Positions 16,623 to 25,889 of a DNA stretch of 64,000 nucleotides are shown one piece after another; positions within the stretch are counted from its first letter, which is position 1, and every line of letters begins with the position of its first letter. Origin of the DNA: Myxococcus eversor. GTDB taxonomy: Bacteria; Myxococcota; Myxococcia; Myxococcales; Myxococcaceae. Location: contig NZ_JAAIXY010000030.1 in the NCBI RefSeq assembly GCF_010894455.1, forward strand, positions 1 through 64,000, in the 5' to 3' direction. The notes under the pieces were generated by a model. It was not told the origin of the DNA. It searched no databases and saw only the letters and a program-made list of their open reading frames with translations. A program made the position numbers and the translations under genes.

Positions 16623-16685
16623 CTTCCCACCCGGTACCTGATACGGCCGGAGTGGTGGCCCCTGACGGGGACCCGGAGCACGACG

Positions 16686-17099
16686 ATGCGTCACAAGGTC
16701 GGACAACGAAAGCTGCACCGCACCACGAGCCACCGGCTCGCGATGCTCAACAACATGGTCACCTCGCTGCTCGAGCACCAGGCCATCCGCACCACCGTTC
16801 CCAAGGCCAAGGAGGCCCGGAAGATGGCGGAGCGCATCATCACGCTGGGCAAGCGCGGTGGGCTCTCCAACGTGCGTCTGGCGGCTCGGATCGTGAAGGA
16901 CCGCGACGTGCTGCAGAAGGTCTTCAGCGAGTACAAGGACCGCTACGCCAACCGTCCCGGTGGCTATACCCGCATCATCCGCCTCGGCTTCCGCCGGGGT
17001 GATGCCGCGGAGATGGCCCTCCTGGAGCTGGTGGACCGGCCCGAGAAGAAGGCCGCAGCCGCCGAGGCTCCTGCCGCCGAAGAGACCAAGGCCGAGTAA
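16686..17099 (+). CDS. rplQ: 50S ribosomal protein L17
   Basis: The 137-residue product begins MRHKVGQRKLHRTTSHRLAM and contains LLEHQAIRTTVPKAKEARK and GGYTRIIRLGFRRGDAAEMA, the L17 signatures, followed by an Ala/Glu-rich C-terminal tail. L17 sits near the tunnel exit. It closes the alpha block and is followed by a strong terminator. Confidence 0.97.
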   Translation: MRHKVGQRKLHRTTSHRLAMLNNMVTSLLEHQAIRTTVPKAKEARKMAERIITLGKRGGLSNVRLAARIVKDRDVLQKVFSEYKDRYANRPGGYTRIIRLGFRRGDAAEMALLELVDRPEKKAAAAEAPAAEETKAE

Positions 17100-17148
17100 G
17101 GCCGTCCTCCGCACGCCCCTTCGCGAGGAGGGGCGGGTGGAAACGCAG

Positions 17149-17179
17149 AGGGCGCTCTTCCCAAGTGGAAGGGCGCCCT
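17149..17179. terminator. Terminator of the ribosomal super-operon, shared by convergent genes
   Basis: AGGGCGCTCTTCC (17149-17161) pairs with GGAAGGGCGCCCT (17167-17179), 13 positions with one wobble and a CAAGT loop. The tail on the + strand is TCGTGTTTGCGG. A gene on the opposite strand ends 29 bp further on, so it can serve both directions. Confidence 0.7.
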
Positions 17180-17207
17180 TCGTGTTTGCGGGGCTCCGAA
17201 GGGCTCG

Positions 17208-17867
17208 CTACTTCGGGCCGAGGAGGCGCTTCCACTCGGTGCGCAGATCCTCGGTGAGGTTCGCGCTGTCGTCGCTGCTGTGCATCTCCAGCGTGTCGAA
17301 GCGCAGGTCCGCGGGCGCGGCGCCGCCGGTCCCCATGAGCTGCTTGGGGGTAATGGTGATGAACTCCCCGGCGCCCACCGAGGGCACGGCCGCGCGGTAC
17401 TGGCCGTTGACGATGAGCGTGACGTCCTTCCACGCCTCCTTGCTCTCGTTCCAGATGGTGATGGAGGGCCGGTCCAGTTTGTCGCTGAGCACCAGCCGCG
17501 CGTCCATGTCACCCGTCTGCATGGAGCTGCCAGGGCAGGCGATGACGAAGCTCGCCGCCGTCAGCGCCAGCCACCCGGCGATGATGGAGGCCTTGTACTT
17601 GAAGAAGCGATCCCGCTGCCGGAAGTCCCCCGCGAACTCCTTCAGGATGGAGAGCGCGTTGAGGGCCTGGTTGGAGGCCTCGCCCGCGAGCCGCTTGCCC
17701 AGGGCATCGTCCTGCTTGCCCTTCTGGAGCGGCGCCGTGCGCGCGGCCGACATCACCCGCAGGGTGCCTGGGTCCGTCGGCGTGCGAGGCGTGCCCGGAC
17801 TGCTCGGAGTCCGGGGCTGAGTGCCGGGATTGGTTACCGTGCGCGGAGACTTGCGGCCATCACTCAT
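17208..17867 (-). CDS. Membrane-anchored protein of unknown function
   Basis: The 219-residue product starts with a Pro/Thr/Ser-rich low-complexity segment (residues 10-38). A Gln/Asn-containing helix, one membrane segment (about 93-113, ASIIAGWLALTAASFVIAC) and a C-terminal beta-rich domain of about 95 residues follow. I do not recognise a named family. It is on the same strand as the TPR lipoprotein and plsC genes upstream, with a 36-bp gap to the former, so the three may form an operon. Confidence 0.75.
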   Translation of the reverse strand: MSDGRKSPRTVTNPGTQPRTPSSPGTPRTPTDPGTLRVMSAARTAPLQKGKQDDALGKRLAGEASNQALNALSILKEFAGDFRQRDRFFKYKASIIAGWLALTAASFVIACPGSSMQTGDMDARLVLSDKLDRPSITIWNESKEAWKDVTLIVNGQYRAAVPSVGAGEFITITPKQLMGTGGAAPADLRFDTLEMHSSDDSANLTEDLRTEWKRLLGPK

Positions 17868-17903
17868 CGGGCGCGAAGTGTAGAGGGCACGAGCCGGTGG
17901 TGG

Positions 17904-19307
17904 CTACTGGCCCTTGAGGGATTGCAGCGCGCGCGAGGCCACCGCGTTCTCCGGCTGCGCCTCCAGCACCTTGGACAGCCAGCGCTCGGCTTCCTCGGCC
18001 GCCGACTTCCTCACCTGCGGGCGCGAGGACTTCATCGACTGCTCGGTGAAGAGCAGCCCCAGCCGCAGCGAGAACTCCACGTTCTCCGGGTCTTTTTCGA
18101 CCACGTAGCGCAGCTCGCGCTCCGCGGCGGGATAGTCCGCTTCGAGCTGGTACACGAGCGCCAGCTTGCCCCGTGCGGGGATGGAGTCGGGCGACAGGGA
18201 TACCGCCACGGTGAAGGCCTCGCGGGCCGCGACCAAATCCCTCCGCTCGAGGTGAAGATCTCCCAGCCGGAACCAGGCCGCGTCCAGCAACGGATGCAGC
18301 GCCACGGCCTTCTCGAACGACGCGCGCGCGGCGTCTGGACGCTGGCGGGAGGCGTACAGCTCGCCCAGGTAGAGGTGATTCTTCCCGTCGCGCGGAGCGC
18401 TTTCGATGGCCTGCTTGAACTCGTCCACCGCGCGGCCCGCGTCGTCCAGGCGTTGATAGGCGAGCCCCAGCAGCGAGTGCAGCACCGCCAGGTCCGGGTA
18501 GTCGTGCAGCACCTCCTCGAAGGCCAGGATGGCGTGCTGGGGCGCATCCAGGTCATTCAGGTAGCGCAGGCCTTCTTCCAGCTTGGCCTCGGCCGCCTTG
18601 GGGATGCCGCCGAAGGGGTCGCTGACCTGCTCCATCAACGCGCGCGCGGTGGCCACGTCGGCGGGGGTGGGGCGGCCTCGGACGACGACTCCCAGCGCCT
18701 CGACAGCGCCCGCGGAATCACCGGTGCGGTGCAGCGCCTTGGCCAAGGGCAGGCGCCAGGCGGTGCGCTCGGGGGCGAGGGCCGCCGCGCGACGCAGGGG
18801 CTCCACGGCGGCGGCGTACTGCTCGGACTCCAGGCGGGCGACGCCCAGGCGGTGGTGATACTCGGCGGTGTCCGGGGAGAGGGTGATGGCGCGCTCGAAG
18901 GCCGTCACCGCCGGCGCGCCGGCGTCCTTGGCCCGTGAGAAGAGGGCGAGCCCGAGCATGTACTGGTCCACCGCGCGCTCGCTGGTGGCGATGCGCCCCT
19001 GGAGCTCTTCAGTCCACGCGTCCGTGCGGCCCGCCTTCACCTGGGCCTCCGTCAGCGTCCGGGCCACGTCCAGGTCCTCGGGCGTCTTGGCGTGCAGCTC
19101 CTTCAGGATGCCGAGCGCCTTCTGCGGCTGGTTCTCCTCCAGGTACGCCCGCGCCCGGGAGCGCTCGTCGGTGGGGCGGGGCGCGCCCGTGGTGGCCGAG
19201 GTGGTGTGGCCGCAGCCGGCGGCGAGCAGACCCAGGCCGAGGACTGCGGCGCGGACCCAAGGGCGAAAGCGAAAGGCGGGAGTCGTCGTCACGGGAGAAC
19301 GTCTCAA
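17904..19307 (-). CDS. TPR-repeat lipoprotein
   Basis: The 467-residue product has an N-terminal signal ending in a lipobox (LLAAGC, about residues 28-33), then roughly nine to ten tetratricopeptide repeats with the expected A..Y..L and P spacing (for example LFTEQS, HLYLGELYASRQRPDAARASF). It is probably an outer-membrane-attached scaffold. The TTG start at 19307 overlaps the stop of the acyltransferase gene (TTGA); an internal GTG at 19292 is the alternative. The repeat number is an estimate by eye. Confidence 0.88.
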   Translation of the reverse strand: MRRSPVTTTPAFRFRPWVRAAVLGLGLLAAGCGHTTSATTGAPRPTDERSRARAYLEENQPQKALGILKELHAKTPEDLDVARTLTEAQVKAGRTDAWTEELQGRIATSERAVDQYMLGLALFSRAKDAGAPAVTAFERAITLSPDTAEYHHRLGVARLESEQYAAAVEPLRRAAALAPERTAWRLPLAKALHRTGDSAGAVEALGVVVRGRPTPADVATARALMEQVSDPFGGIPKAAEAKLEEGLRYLNDLDAPQHAILAFEEVLHDYPDLAVLHSLLGLAYQRLDDAGRAVDEFKQAIESAPRDGKNHLYLGELYASRQRPDAARASFEKAVALHPLLDAAWFRLGDLHLERRDLVAAREAFTVAVSLSPDSIPARGKLALVYQLEADYPAAERELRYVVEKDPENVEFSLRLGLLFTEQSMKSSRPQVRKSAAEEAERWLSKVLEAQPENAVASRALQSLKGQ

Positions 19308-20092
19308 TTCGTGGAGGTGGCGCGGGCGGCGCTGATGCCTTCGAGGCCCGCGGCGGCGACGGAGTCCTCGGGGTCGCCACCCTTGCCGCCCAGCGCGAGG
19401 CTGTCGGCGATGATGACCTCCCGCACGGCGCGGGCGAGGCCCTCCCGGTCATTCTCCGCGAAGCCCGTGGTGTCGATGGGCTTGCCGATCTTCACGCGGA
19501 TGGGGCCGGGGGTGATGTTCCAGCTGTCCTTGGGCATCAGGTTGCCGGAGCCCTCGATGGTGACGGGGCAGATGGGGACGCGGGCCTTCAGCGCGAGCGC
19601 GAAGGGGCCCTTCTTGAAGGGCAGGATGCGGCCGTCCGGTGAGCGGGTGCCCTCGGGGTACAGGAAGATGCTCGTCCCGGCGCGAATCTTCGCCGCGGCC
19701 ACGTCCAGCGAGGCGATGGCCTTGGAGCGGTTGCTCCGGTTGACGAAGACATGGCCGGCGAGCGCGAGATACCAGCCGATGAACGGCACCCACTTGAGCT
19801 GGCTCTTGGCCACGTAACGGAAGGACACCGGCACGGCCATGAAGTGCGCGGGGATGTCGATGGTGGACTGGTGGTTGGCCACGTAGATGGTGGCCCGGTT
19901 GGGGTCCACGTTCTCCTGGCCCAGGACCTCCAGCTTCGCGCCACCGGCCCAGAGCAACACCGGAGACCAGATCCTGCGAGCCACCCAGACGGAGTTGGCC
20001 GGCCTCAACGTCAGCACCATCGCCAGGATGGCCAGCACGAAGCTGATGGGGGACCACACGCCCGCCGTCACGACACAGAAGAGCTTACGCAT
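19304..20092 (-). CDS. plsC: 1-acyl-sn-glycerol-3-phosphate acyltransferase (PlsC family)
   Basis: The enzyme acylates lysophosphatidic acid to phosphatidic acid at the membrane. The 262-residue product has an N-terminal hydrophobic segment (about 8-30), the catalytic HX4D motif (H74-QSTI-D79), and the substrate motif EGTRS (147-151). A C-terminal Ala/Gly-rich tail is longer than usual. It lies directly upstream of the TPR lipoprotein gene with overlapping stop and start. The family assignment is firm; the precise acyl acceptor is inferred. Confidence 0.93.
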   Translation of the reverse strand: MRKLFCVVTAGVWSPISFVLAILAMVLTLRPANSVWVARRIWSPVLLWAGGAKLEVLGQENVDPNRATIYVANHQSTIDIPAHFMAVPVSFRYVAKSQLKWVPFIGWYLALAGHVFVNRSNRSKAIASLDVAAAKIRAGTSIFLYPEGTRSPDGRILPFKKGPFALALKARVPICPVTIEGSGNLMPKDSWNITPGPIRVKIGKPIDTTGFAENDREGLARAVREVIIADSLALGGKGGDPEDSVAAAGLEGISAARATSTN

Positions 20093-20330
20093 CCCTCAGC
20101 CCCCTCCTCGGGGCCGGTTCGTCGGGCGGGGGAAAGGCTCGGCCCGAGGGCAGCCCCACGGCGAGATGTCCTGTCCCGGACGGCCGGACAGGCGGCCGCA
20201 CCCCGGAAGGTGGCGACGCCCTGCGGCGCGGCGAGAGGGACTGCACGGGGGCATGCACTTCTTCTACCACGAGCCTTCCTTACCTTGTTGCTGGTGCGCG
20301 CAGCTTGGCGGGGTTACAAGCAGGGGTGGC

Positions 20331-20945
20331 GTGGCCAGGAAAAAGTTTATCGCCATCGCGGGCAACATCGGCGCCGGGAAGACGGAGCTCACGTCCTTCC
20401 TTTGCCGGAAGTACGGGTTGACCCCGTCCTTCGAGCCCAATGACCAAAACCCCTATCTCGCGGACTTCTACAAGGACATGAAGACGTGGGCCTTCCGCTC
20501 ACAGCTCTTCTTCCTGACGCACAAGTTCCGCCTCCACCGGGAGATGGAGCGCACGGCTGGTACCGTGCTTCAAGACCGCACCCTCTACGAGGACGCGGAG
20601 ATCTTCGCCAAGAACCTCCACCGCCAGCGGCTCATCGACAAGCGGGACTGGAAGACGTACTGCGAGCTCTACGAGACCATCTCCGAGTCGCTGCGTCCGC
20701 CCGACCTGATGATCTACCTGCGCTGCCCCGTGCAGACGCTGAAGGAGCGCATCGCCCTGCGCGGCCGCTCCATGGAGAAGGACATCCCCACCCGCTACCT
20801 CCAGCGCCTCAATGCCCTGTATGAGGAATGGTTCGGTGCCTACCGGTTGTCTCCAGTCCTGGTGCTGGCCACCGACAAGCTCGACTACCTGACCGACCTG
20901 GTGGACCGCGTGGACCTCTTTCAGCAAATCGAGAAGCACCTGTGA
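20331..20945 (+). CDS. Deoxynucleoside kinase (dAK/dGK-like)
   Basis: The 204-residue product has a P-loop GNIGAGKT (11-18), the base-selecting DRTLYEDAEIFA motif and a LID RGRSMEKDIP. These define the deoxyadenosine/deoxyguanosine kinase family used in purine deoxynucleoside salvage. The GTG start at 20331 yields the conserved KKFIAIAGNIG beginning. Its last base is shared with the first base of the next gene (TGATG), so the two are translationally coupled. The preferred substrate cannot be told from sequence. Confidence 0.92.
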   Translation: MARKKFIAIAGNIGAGKTELTSFLCRKYGLTPSFEPNDQNPYLADFYKDMKTWAFRSQLFFLTHKFRLHREMERTAGTVLQDRTLYEDAEIFAKNLHRQRLIDKRDWKTYCELYETISESLRPPDLMIYLRCPVQTLKERIALRGRSMEKDIPTRYLQRLNALYEEWFGAYRLSPVLVLATDKLDYLTDLVDRVDLFQQIEKHL

Positions 20946-22117
20946 TGGAGGTCTACCTCCTGGCGACCGAGCAGGAAGGTCCCGCGCCGCTGGATGCCCT
21001 GCGTGCCTCGTTCGCGACGGACGAGGTGGAGTTCACTCCGGACGAGGACGGCCAGGGCTTCGTGCTCCGGGCGGACAGCTCGGAGGTGCATGTCCGGTTG
21101 ACGGTGGGGCCCGAGGGCCTGCCCAAGTTCAACAAGGCCGCGTACAGCGGCAGCCCGGAGGCCTTCGCGCGCCTGGGCAAGGCGAAGGCCTACTACCACC
21201 TGTCGCTGGAGCCGGGCGGCGCGCAGCCCACGTTGCCCGTGTTCGAGGCGCTGTGGGCCGTGCGCACCCTGCTGGAGCACGTGCCCGGGGTGCTGGTGGA
21301 CCTGGCGGCCTTCAAGCTCCACGAGCCCGAGGACGTGGTGGAGATCACCGAGCTGGACTTCGACATCCGGGACCACGTCCACCTGCACGCGGTGGAGGTG
21401 ACGGAGGGCGACACGCCGCTGTGGGTGCACTCGCACGGCATGGAGAAGTTCGGCGCGCGAGACCTGGAGATCTTCCACCTGGCGGAGCAGGACCTGCTGC
21501 CGGCGGAGAGCTTCCTGCACGAGCTGTGCACCGACCTGGCCTTCGGTCAGGGGCCCGCGCTGCGCTCGCAGGTGGGCACCAGCGAGGGGCAGCCGTTCAT
21601 GGTGCTGCCTTCCGAGGAGGCTCGCGCCAACCTGCTCGGCGTGCCGCTGGAGACCTTCGAGGGACACGAGGGGTTGTTCCTCACGGTGGTGTCGCCCCTG
21701 GGGCGCCACAACACGTCGCAGCTCCTGGCGCCGTACCGGGAGCGCTTCACCCAGGAGCCCGAGGAGCAGACGGAGTCGATGCGCCGCGAGGCCCAGTCGC
21801 TCCTGCCTTCGTTCCTGGCGCGCTTCCAGCGCCGGGGGCTGATGGAGCCGCTGACCTTCCTGGTGCGGGCTCCCTTCGACACCCACCCGGATGGGAACAC
21901 GGTGGTGGAGAACCTCTGGCTGGAGCTGATGGCCCGGGACGACGGCACCCTCGTGGGCAAGCTGGTGGATGGCGCGGTGCACACCACCGAGTGGCGCAAG
22001 GGCGCCCACGTCGAGGTCGAGGAGACCCAGGTCAACGCGCTCGCGCTCAGCCGTGAAGGGAGAGCCCTGGATGAAGGGGAAATCCGGGCCCTCCTCAACG
22101 CAGAACGGCCCATGTAG
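20945..22117 (+). CDS. DUF2314-containing protein
   Basis: The 390-residue acidic product is soluble, with no signal or membrane segment. The last 100 residues resemble the DUF2314 fold: ENLWLELMARDDGTLVGKL, a short gap, then KGAHVEVEETQVNAL. The first 280 residues are not recognised. Its ATG overlaps the deoxynucleoside kinase stop, so the two proteins are made together; this hints at a nucleotide-salvage or stress link, which is inference only. Confidence 0.82.
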   Translation: MEVYLLATEQEGPAPLDALRASFATDEVEFTPDEDGQGFVLRADSSEVHVRLTVGPEGLPKFNKAAYSGSPEAFARLGKAKAYYHLSLEPGGAQPTLPVFEALWAVRTLLEHVPGVLVDLAAFKLHEPEDVVEITELDFDIRDHVHLHAVEVTEGDTPLWVHSHGMEKFGARDLEIFHLAEQDLLPAESFLHELCTDLAFGQGPALRSQVGTSEGQPFMVLPSEEARANLLGVPLETFEGHEGLFLTVVSPLGRHNTSQLLAPYRERFTQEPEEQTESMRREAQSLLPSFLARFQRRGLMEPLTFLVRAPFDTHPDGNTVVENLWLELMARDDGTLVGKLVDGAVHTTEWRKGAHVEVEETQVNALALSREGRALDEGEIRALLNAERPM

Positions 22118-22169
22118 GGCGACGGGCGGCGCTTGCCCGTGTCCTCCGGGACGCTAGGCTCCGCGGCCC

Positions 22170-23885
22170 ATGCCCGCACTCCTGCTGCTCACTGGCCCGT
22201 CCGCGGGGCGCCGATACGAGGTGCTCTCGGACATGGCCATTGGCCGCAGCCCCTCGTGTGAAATCCCCCTGCGGGATGACCAGGTCTCTCGCAAGCACGC
22301 GCAGCTGACGGTCCACGAGGGAGAGGTCCGGTTGACGGACCTGGGCTCGCGCAACGGGACGCTGCTCAACGGCATGCGCATCAGCGGCGAGGTGGTGCTG
22401 CAGCCCGGAGACCGCGTCCGCGTGGGCCTGACGATGGCCGTCTTCGAGCCTCCGCCGGTGACGCTGGTGGAGGGTGGCCCCACGTCGCCGGGCCATGTGC
22501 CGATTGAAGAGGTGCTGCCGCACGTGGGCGCGGCGGCGGCGATGTACTCGGCGGGCACGGCGCTGCTGGGGGCCACCAGCGAGGCCATGGTGCTGCGGCG
22601 CCTGGCGGACGAGGTCGCTCGGGCCCTGAGCGCGGACCGCGCCGCCGCGCTCCTGGGGAGCAACACCGGGCTGCTCACCGCGGCGGTGTCGGGCGCGGAG
22701 TCCATGTCCGTGCCCCGCTCGCTGGCGCAGGTGGCGATGGAGCGCAAGGAGCTGGTCCAGGCGGAGACGGAGATGTGCGCGCCGCTCGTGGCTTCCGGGG
22801 GCATGCCCTTCGGCGTGCTCTACGCGACGCGCGCGGATTCGGCGTTCACCGGCGGCGAGGGACAGCTCCTCGCGGCGCTCGGGCGGCTGGGGGGCGAGGC
22901 GTATACGGCGGTGCGCTCGCGGATGGAGGCGGAGTCTCCCGCGCCCGCGCTCCTCGGGACGTCCAGGCCGCTGCGCGCGTTGGTGGACGGGGCTCGCAGG
23001 GCGGCGAACAGCGCCGCGCCCGTGGTGCTGTATGGCGAGCCGGGGACGGGCAAGACGCTGCTGGCCCGCATCGTCCATACGCGCTCTCCCCGGGCGCTGG
23101 AGCCGCTGGTGGTGGTGGACTGCCGGCAGCCCGCGGAGGCCGTCGACGAGGTCCTCTTTGGCCGCGCGAGCGCGCCCGGGCAGCCGCCTGGGGCCTCCGC
23201 GTTGCTGCGCGCGGACCGGGGCTCACTGCTGCTTCAGCACGTGGATGCGCTTCCTCGGAACCTGGCCGAGCGGTTGGCTCGATTGCTGGCCCGGCGCGTG
23301 GCTCCGGCCCGGCAGGGCGGTGAGGAGCCCGTGGACGTGCGGTTGCTCGTCACGGCCTCTGTTCCGGTGGCGCTGCTGGGGACTCGGGGCGAGGTGGATG
23401 CCGCGCTCGCTCGGACGCTGATGGGCTTCGAACTGGAGGTGCCTCCACTGCGAGAGCGCCGGGCGGACGTGCTCACGCTGTTCGATGGTTTCCTGTCGCG
23501 TGCGGCGCGTCGGGTGCGGAAGGAGCCTCCCGTGCTGGGCGCGGATGCCCGGCGCCTGCTGGCGGACTACCCGTGGCCGCATAACGTCCGGGAGCTGGAG
23601 CTGGTGGGGGAGCGGCTGGGGTTGCTCTACGCCGGAGGCCGGGTGGGGGCGCTGCAGCTTCCTCCGGAGGTCCAGCAAGGCGGCCCGGCCAGTGACACCC
23701 AGACGCTCCAGTCCCGCGTGGGACGGCTGGAGCGCGACGCCATCGCGGAGGCGCTGCGAGAGGCTGGTGGGAAGAAGGTCCGGGCCGCCGCACTGCTGGG
23801 CATCAGCCGCCCCACGCTGGACAAGAAGATCGAGGAGTATGGCCTCGCGGTGGAGCGGGGGCGACGCGGGGAAGACGGGCGCTGA
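22170..23885 (+). CDS. FHA-GAF-AAA+-Fis regulator lacking sigma-54 contact motif
   Basis: The 571-residue product has an FHA domain (about 20-90; GRSPSCEIPLRDDQVSRKHA and GSRNGTLLNG bind phosphothreonine), a GAF-like domain (about 115-250), an AAA+ module (about 262-500) and a Fis-type helix-turn-helix (about 518-562). Walker A is GEPGTGKT (289-296). The L1 loop after LFGR (329-332) has ASAPGQPPGAS where enhancer-binding proteins carry GAFTGA. Walker B reads LLLQHVD (353-359) instead of LFLDE. The layout is that of myxobacterial FHA enhancer-binding proteins, but activation of sigma-54 polymerase is unlikely. Confidence 0.92.
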   Translation: MPALLLLTGPSAGRRYEVLSDMAIGRSPSCEIPLRDDQVSRKHAQLTVHEGEVRLTDLGSRNGTLLNGMRISGEVVLQPGDRVRVGLTMAVFEPPPVTLVEGGPTSPGHVPIEEVLPHVGAAAAMYSAGTALLGATSEAMVLRRLADEVARALSADRAAALLGSNTGLLTAAVSGAESMSVPRSLAQVAMERKELVQAETEMCAPLVASGGMPFGVLYATRADSAFTGGEGQLLAALGRLGGEAYTAVRSRMEAESPAPALLGTSRPLRALVDGARRAANSAAPVVLYGEPGTGKTLLARIVHTRSPRALEPLVVVDCRQPAEAVDEVLFGRASAPGQPPGASALLRADRGSLLLQHVDALPRNLAERLARLLARRVAPARQGGEEPVDVRLLVTASVPVALLGTRGEVDAALARTLMGFELEVPPLRERRADVLTLFDGFLSRAARRVRKEPPVLGADARRLLADYPWPHNVRELELVGERLGLLYAGGRVGALQLPPEVQQGGPASDTQTLQSRVGRLERDAIAEALREAGGKKVRAAALLGISRPTLDKKIEEYGLAVERGRRGEDGR

Positions 23886-23907
23886 TTCCTCGCGGCGTGG
23901 CTCGGCG

Positions 23908-24816
23908 TCACTTCCTGCGACTGAGCAGTACGCCCGCGAGGATGAGCGCCGCGCCGAAGGCCTGGAGCAGCGTGGGCTTCTCTCCACGAACACCCCAGGC
24001 GGTGAGCGCCGCCACGACAGGCACTCCCGTGTTGTAGAGCGACGCCCGCGCGCTGCCCACCTGCTGCACCGTCCGTCCCCAGATGAAGTAGCTGAGCACC
24101 AGCGGAATCAGCGCCGAGTACACCACGCCCGCCCACGCACCCACGCCGATGCTGCCCACGTCCATCGCGAGCACCGCGGGCACTCCCGCCAGCACCACCC
24201 CCGGCGCTCCCGTCAGCATGGTGATGGCGGTGATGCGCAGCGCCGACACCTCGTTGCCCAGCGAGCGGATGCCCACGGTGTAGAGGGCCCAGCAGACACA
24301 GGCCACCAGGATGAGCCCGTCTCCCAACCTCGTGTCCGTGCCCAGCGACGGGCCTCGCGCCGCCACCACCAGCAGCATGCCCACCACCGCCAGCGACATG
24401 CCCATCACCAGCGGCCGGTTGAGCCGCTCGACTCCCAACGCCGCGCCCAGGGCCGCCACCAGCACCGGCGTCACCGCCACCAACATCCCGCTGTTGGCCG
24501 CCGTCGTGTTCGCCAGCCCCAGGATGAAGCTGAGCTGGTACGCCGTATTGCCCACCAGCCCGAGCACCGCGAGCTTGAGGAACACCGGCCTCGGCAGCGG
24601 CTTCCAGCCCTCCACCGCCAGCAGCAACCCCGCCATGGCCACCGAGGCCACCGCGAAACGCACCGACATGAAGGCCAGGGGCGGAATCGTCCCCAGGGCT
24701 TCCTTCACCACCGTGTAGTTGGTGCCCCAGACAACGACGACACCGAGGATGGCCAGGTCGGACGCAGAGAAGGCGCGCGGTGGCGCGGCAGGGACACTGG
24801 CGGCGTTCGTGGACAC
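23908..24816 (-). CDS. EamA/DMT-family transporter
   Basis: The product of about 302 residues has ten hydrophobic segments in two EamA repeats, the first beginning VVVWGTNYTVVKEALGTIPP and the second near VACVCWALYTVGIRSLG. Members export metabolites or amino acids; the substrate here is unknown. A frame open further upstream would add 24 Arg-rich residues (start 24888), so I chose the GTG at 24816. It is divergent from psuG. Confidence 0.88.
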   Translation of the reverse strand: MSTNAASVPAAPPRAFSASDLAILGVVVVWGTNYTVVKEALGTIPPLAFMSVRFAVASVAMAGLLLAVEGWKPLPRPVFLKLAVLGLVGNTAYQLSFILGLANTTAANSGMLVAVTPVLVAALGAALGVERLNRPLVMGMSLAVVGMLLVVAARGPSLGTDTRLGDGLILVACVCWALYTVGIRSLGNEVSALRITAITMLTGAPGVVLAGVPAVLAMDVGSIGVGAWAGVVYSALIPLVLSYFIWGRTVQQVGSARASLYNTGVPVVAALTAWGVRGEKPTLLQAFGAALILAGVLLSRRK

Positions 24817-24914
24817 GGCGCGCGAGGGATAAGGCCCAGCGACTCTTCGTGCAAGCCGACGTTTCCCCGCCGCTCGGCTTGTCCCCATGCCGCGCCGTGG
24901 CTTAAACGCGCGGC

Positions 24915-25826
24915 ATGGACCTACGCTTTTCGGACGAGGTGCGTCGCGCCCTCGACTCGCGCCAGCCCGTCGTCGCCCTGGAGACGAGTGTGGTGGCCCA
25001 GGGACTTCCCTACCCGGACAACCTCGCCGCCGCTCGCGCCTGCGAGGAGGCCATCCGCCGCGCAGGCGCCGTACCCGCCGCCACCGCAGTGGTGGACGGT
25101 GTCGTGTGCATCGGCCTGGAGGACTCGGAGCTGCGCCGGCTCGCGGAGGGCAAGGAGCCCTTGCTGAAGCTCGGCTCTCGCGACCTGGCCATCGCCGTCG
25201 CCACCCGTGCCTCCGGAGGCACCACTGTCAGCGCCACGTGCGAGCTGGCCGCCGCGGCCGGCATCCGTGTCTTCTCCACGGGGGGCATCGGTGGCGTGCA
25301 CCGGGGCGCATCGGAGCACTGGGACATCTCCCAGGACATCACCGCGCTCGCCCGCTTCCCCGTGGCCGTCGTCTGCGCGGGCGCGAAGTCCGTGCTCGAT
25401 TTGCCCAAGACGATGGAGCTCCTGGAGACCGCGGGCGTGCCCGTCATTGGCGTGGGCACTCGTGAGCTGCCGTCCTTCCACAGCCGTGACTCCGGCATCA
25501 CCCTGGAGCACAGCGTCAACGACGTGGCCACCGCCGCGCGCATCGCTCGCGCTCGCTTCGAGACGCTGGGGCAGGGCGGTGTGCTCTACACCGTGCCGCC
25601 GCCGGAGGAGACCGCGCTGCCTCGCCATGAGGTGGAGCTTCAGATCGCCTCGGCCCTCGCCGAAGCGGAGCGACAGGGCATCAAGGGCAAGGACGTCACG
25701 CCCTTCCTGTTGCGGGAGCTGGGGCAGCGCACGGGCGGCAAGACGCTCAAGGCGAACCTCGCGCTCCTCGTGAACAATGCCCGCTTCGCCGGACAACTCG
25801 CCGTGGCCTACGCGCGCGGCGACTGA
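24915..25826 (+). CDS. psuG: Pseudouridine-5'-phosphate glycosidase
   Basis: The enzyme reversibly splits pseudouridine 5'-phosphate to uracil and ribose 5-phosphate in pseudouridine breakdown. The 303-residue product shows ALETSVVAQGLPYPDNL near the N-terminus, ATAVVDGVVCIGL, FSTGGIGGVHRGA and the SKS-like AKSVLDLPKTMELLET segment. The matching pseudouridine kinase gene (psuK) is not next to it. Confidence 0.95.
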   Translation: MDLRFSDEVRRALDSRQPVVALETSVVAQGLPYPDNLAAARACEEAIRRAGAVPAATAVVDGVVCIGLEDSELRRLAEGKEPLLKLGSRDLAIAVATRASGGTTVSATCELAAAAGIRVFSTGGIGGVHRGASEHWDISQDITALARFPVAVVCAGAKSVLDLPKTMELLETAGVPVIGVGTRELPSFHSRDSGITLEHSVNDVATAARIARARFETLGQGGVLYTVPPPEETALPRHEVELQIASALAEAERQGIKGKDVTPFLLRELGQRTGGKTLKANLALLVNNARFAGQLAVAYARGD

Positions 25827-25842
25827 CGAAAAGCCTTCCCTG

Positions 25843-25868
25843 GGGCGCGGGCCTTGTCTCCCGCGCCC
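25843..25868. terminator. Shared terminator of psuG and the convergent GAF gene
   Basis: GGGCGCGGG (25843-25851) and CCCGCGCCC (25860-25868) pair perfectly over 9 bp across an 8-base loop. It lies in the 63-bp gap between two convergent genes. No run of T is present on either side. Confidence 0.5.
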
Positions 25869-25889
25869 TCGGGACATTTCGACACCGCG

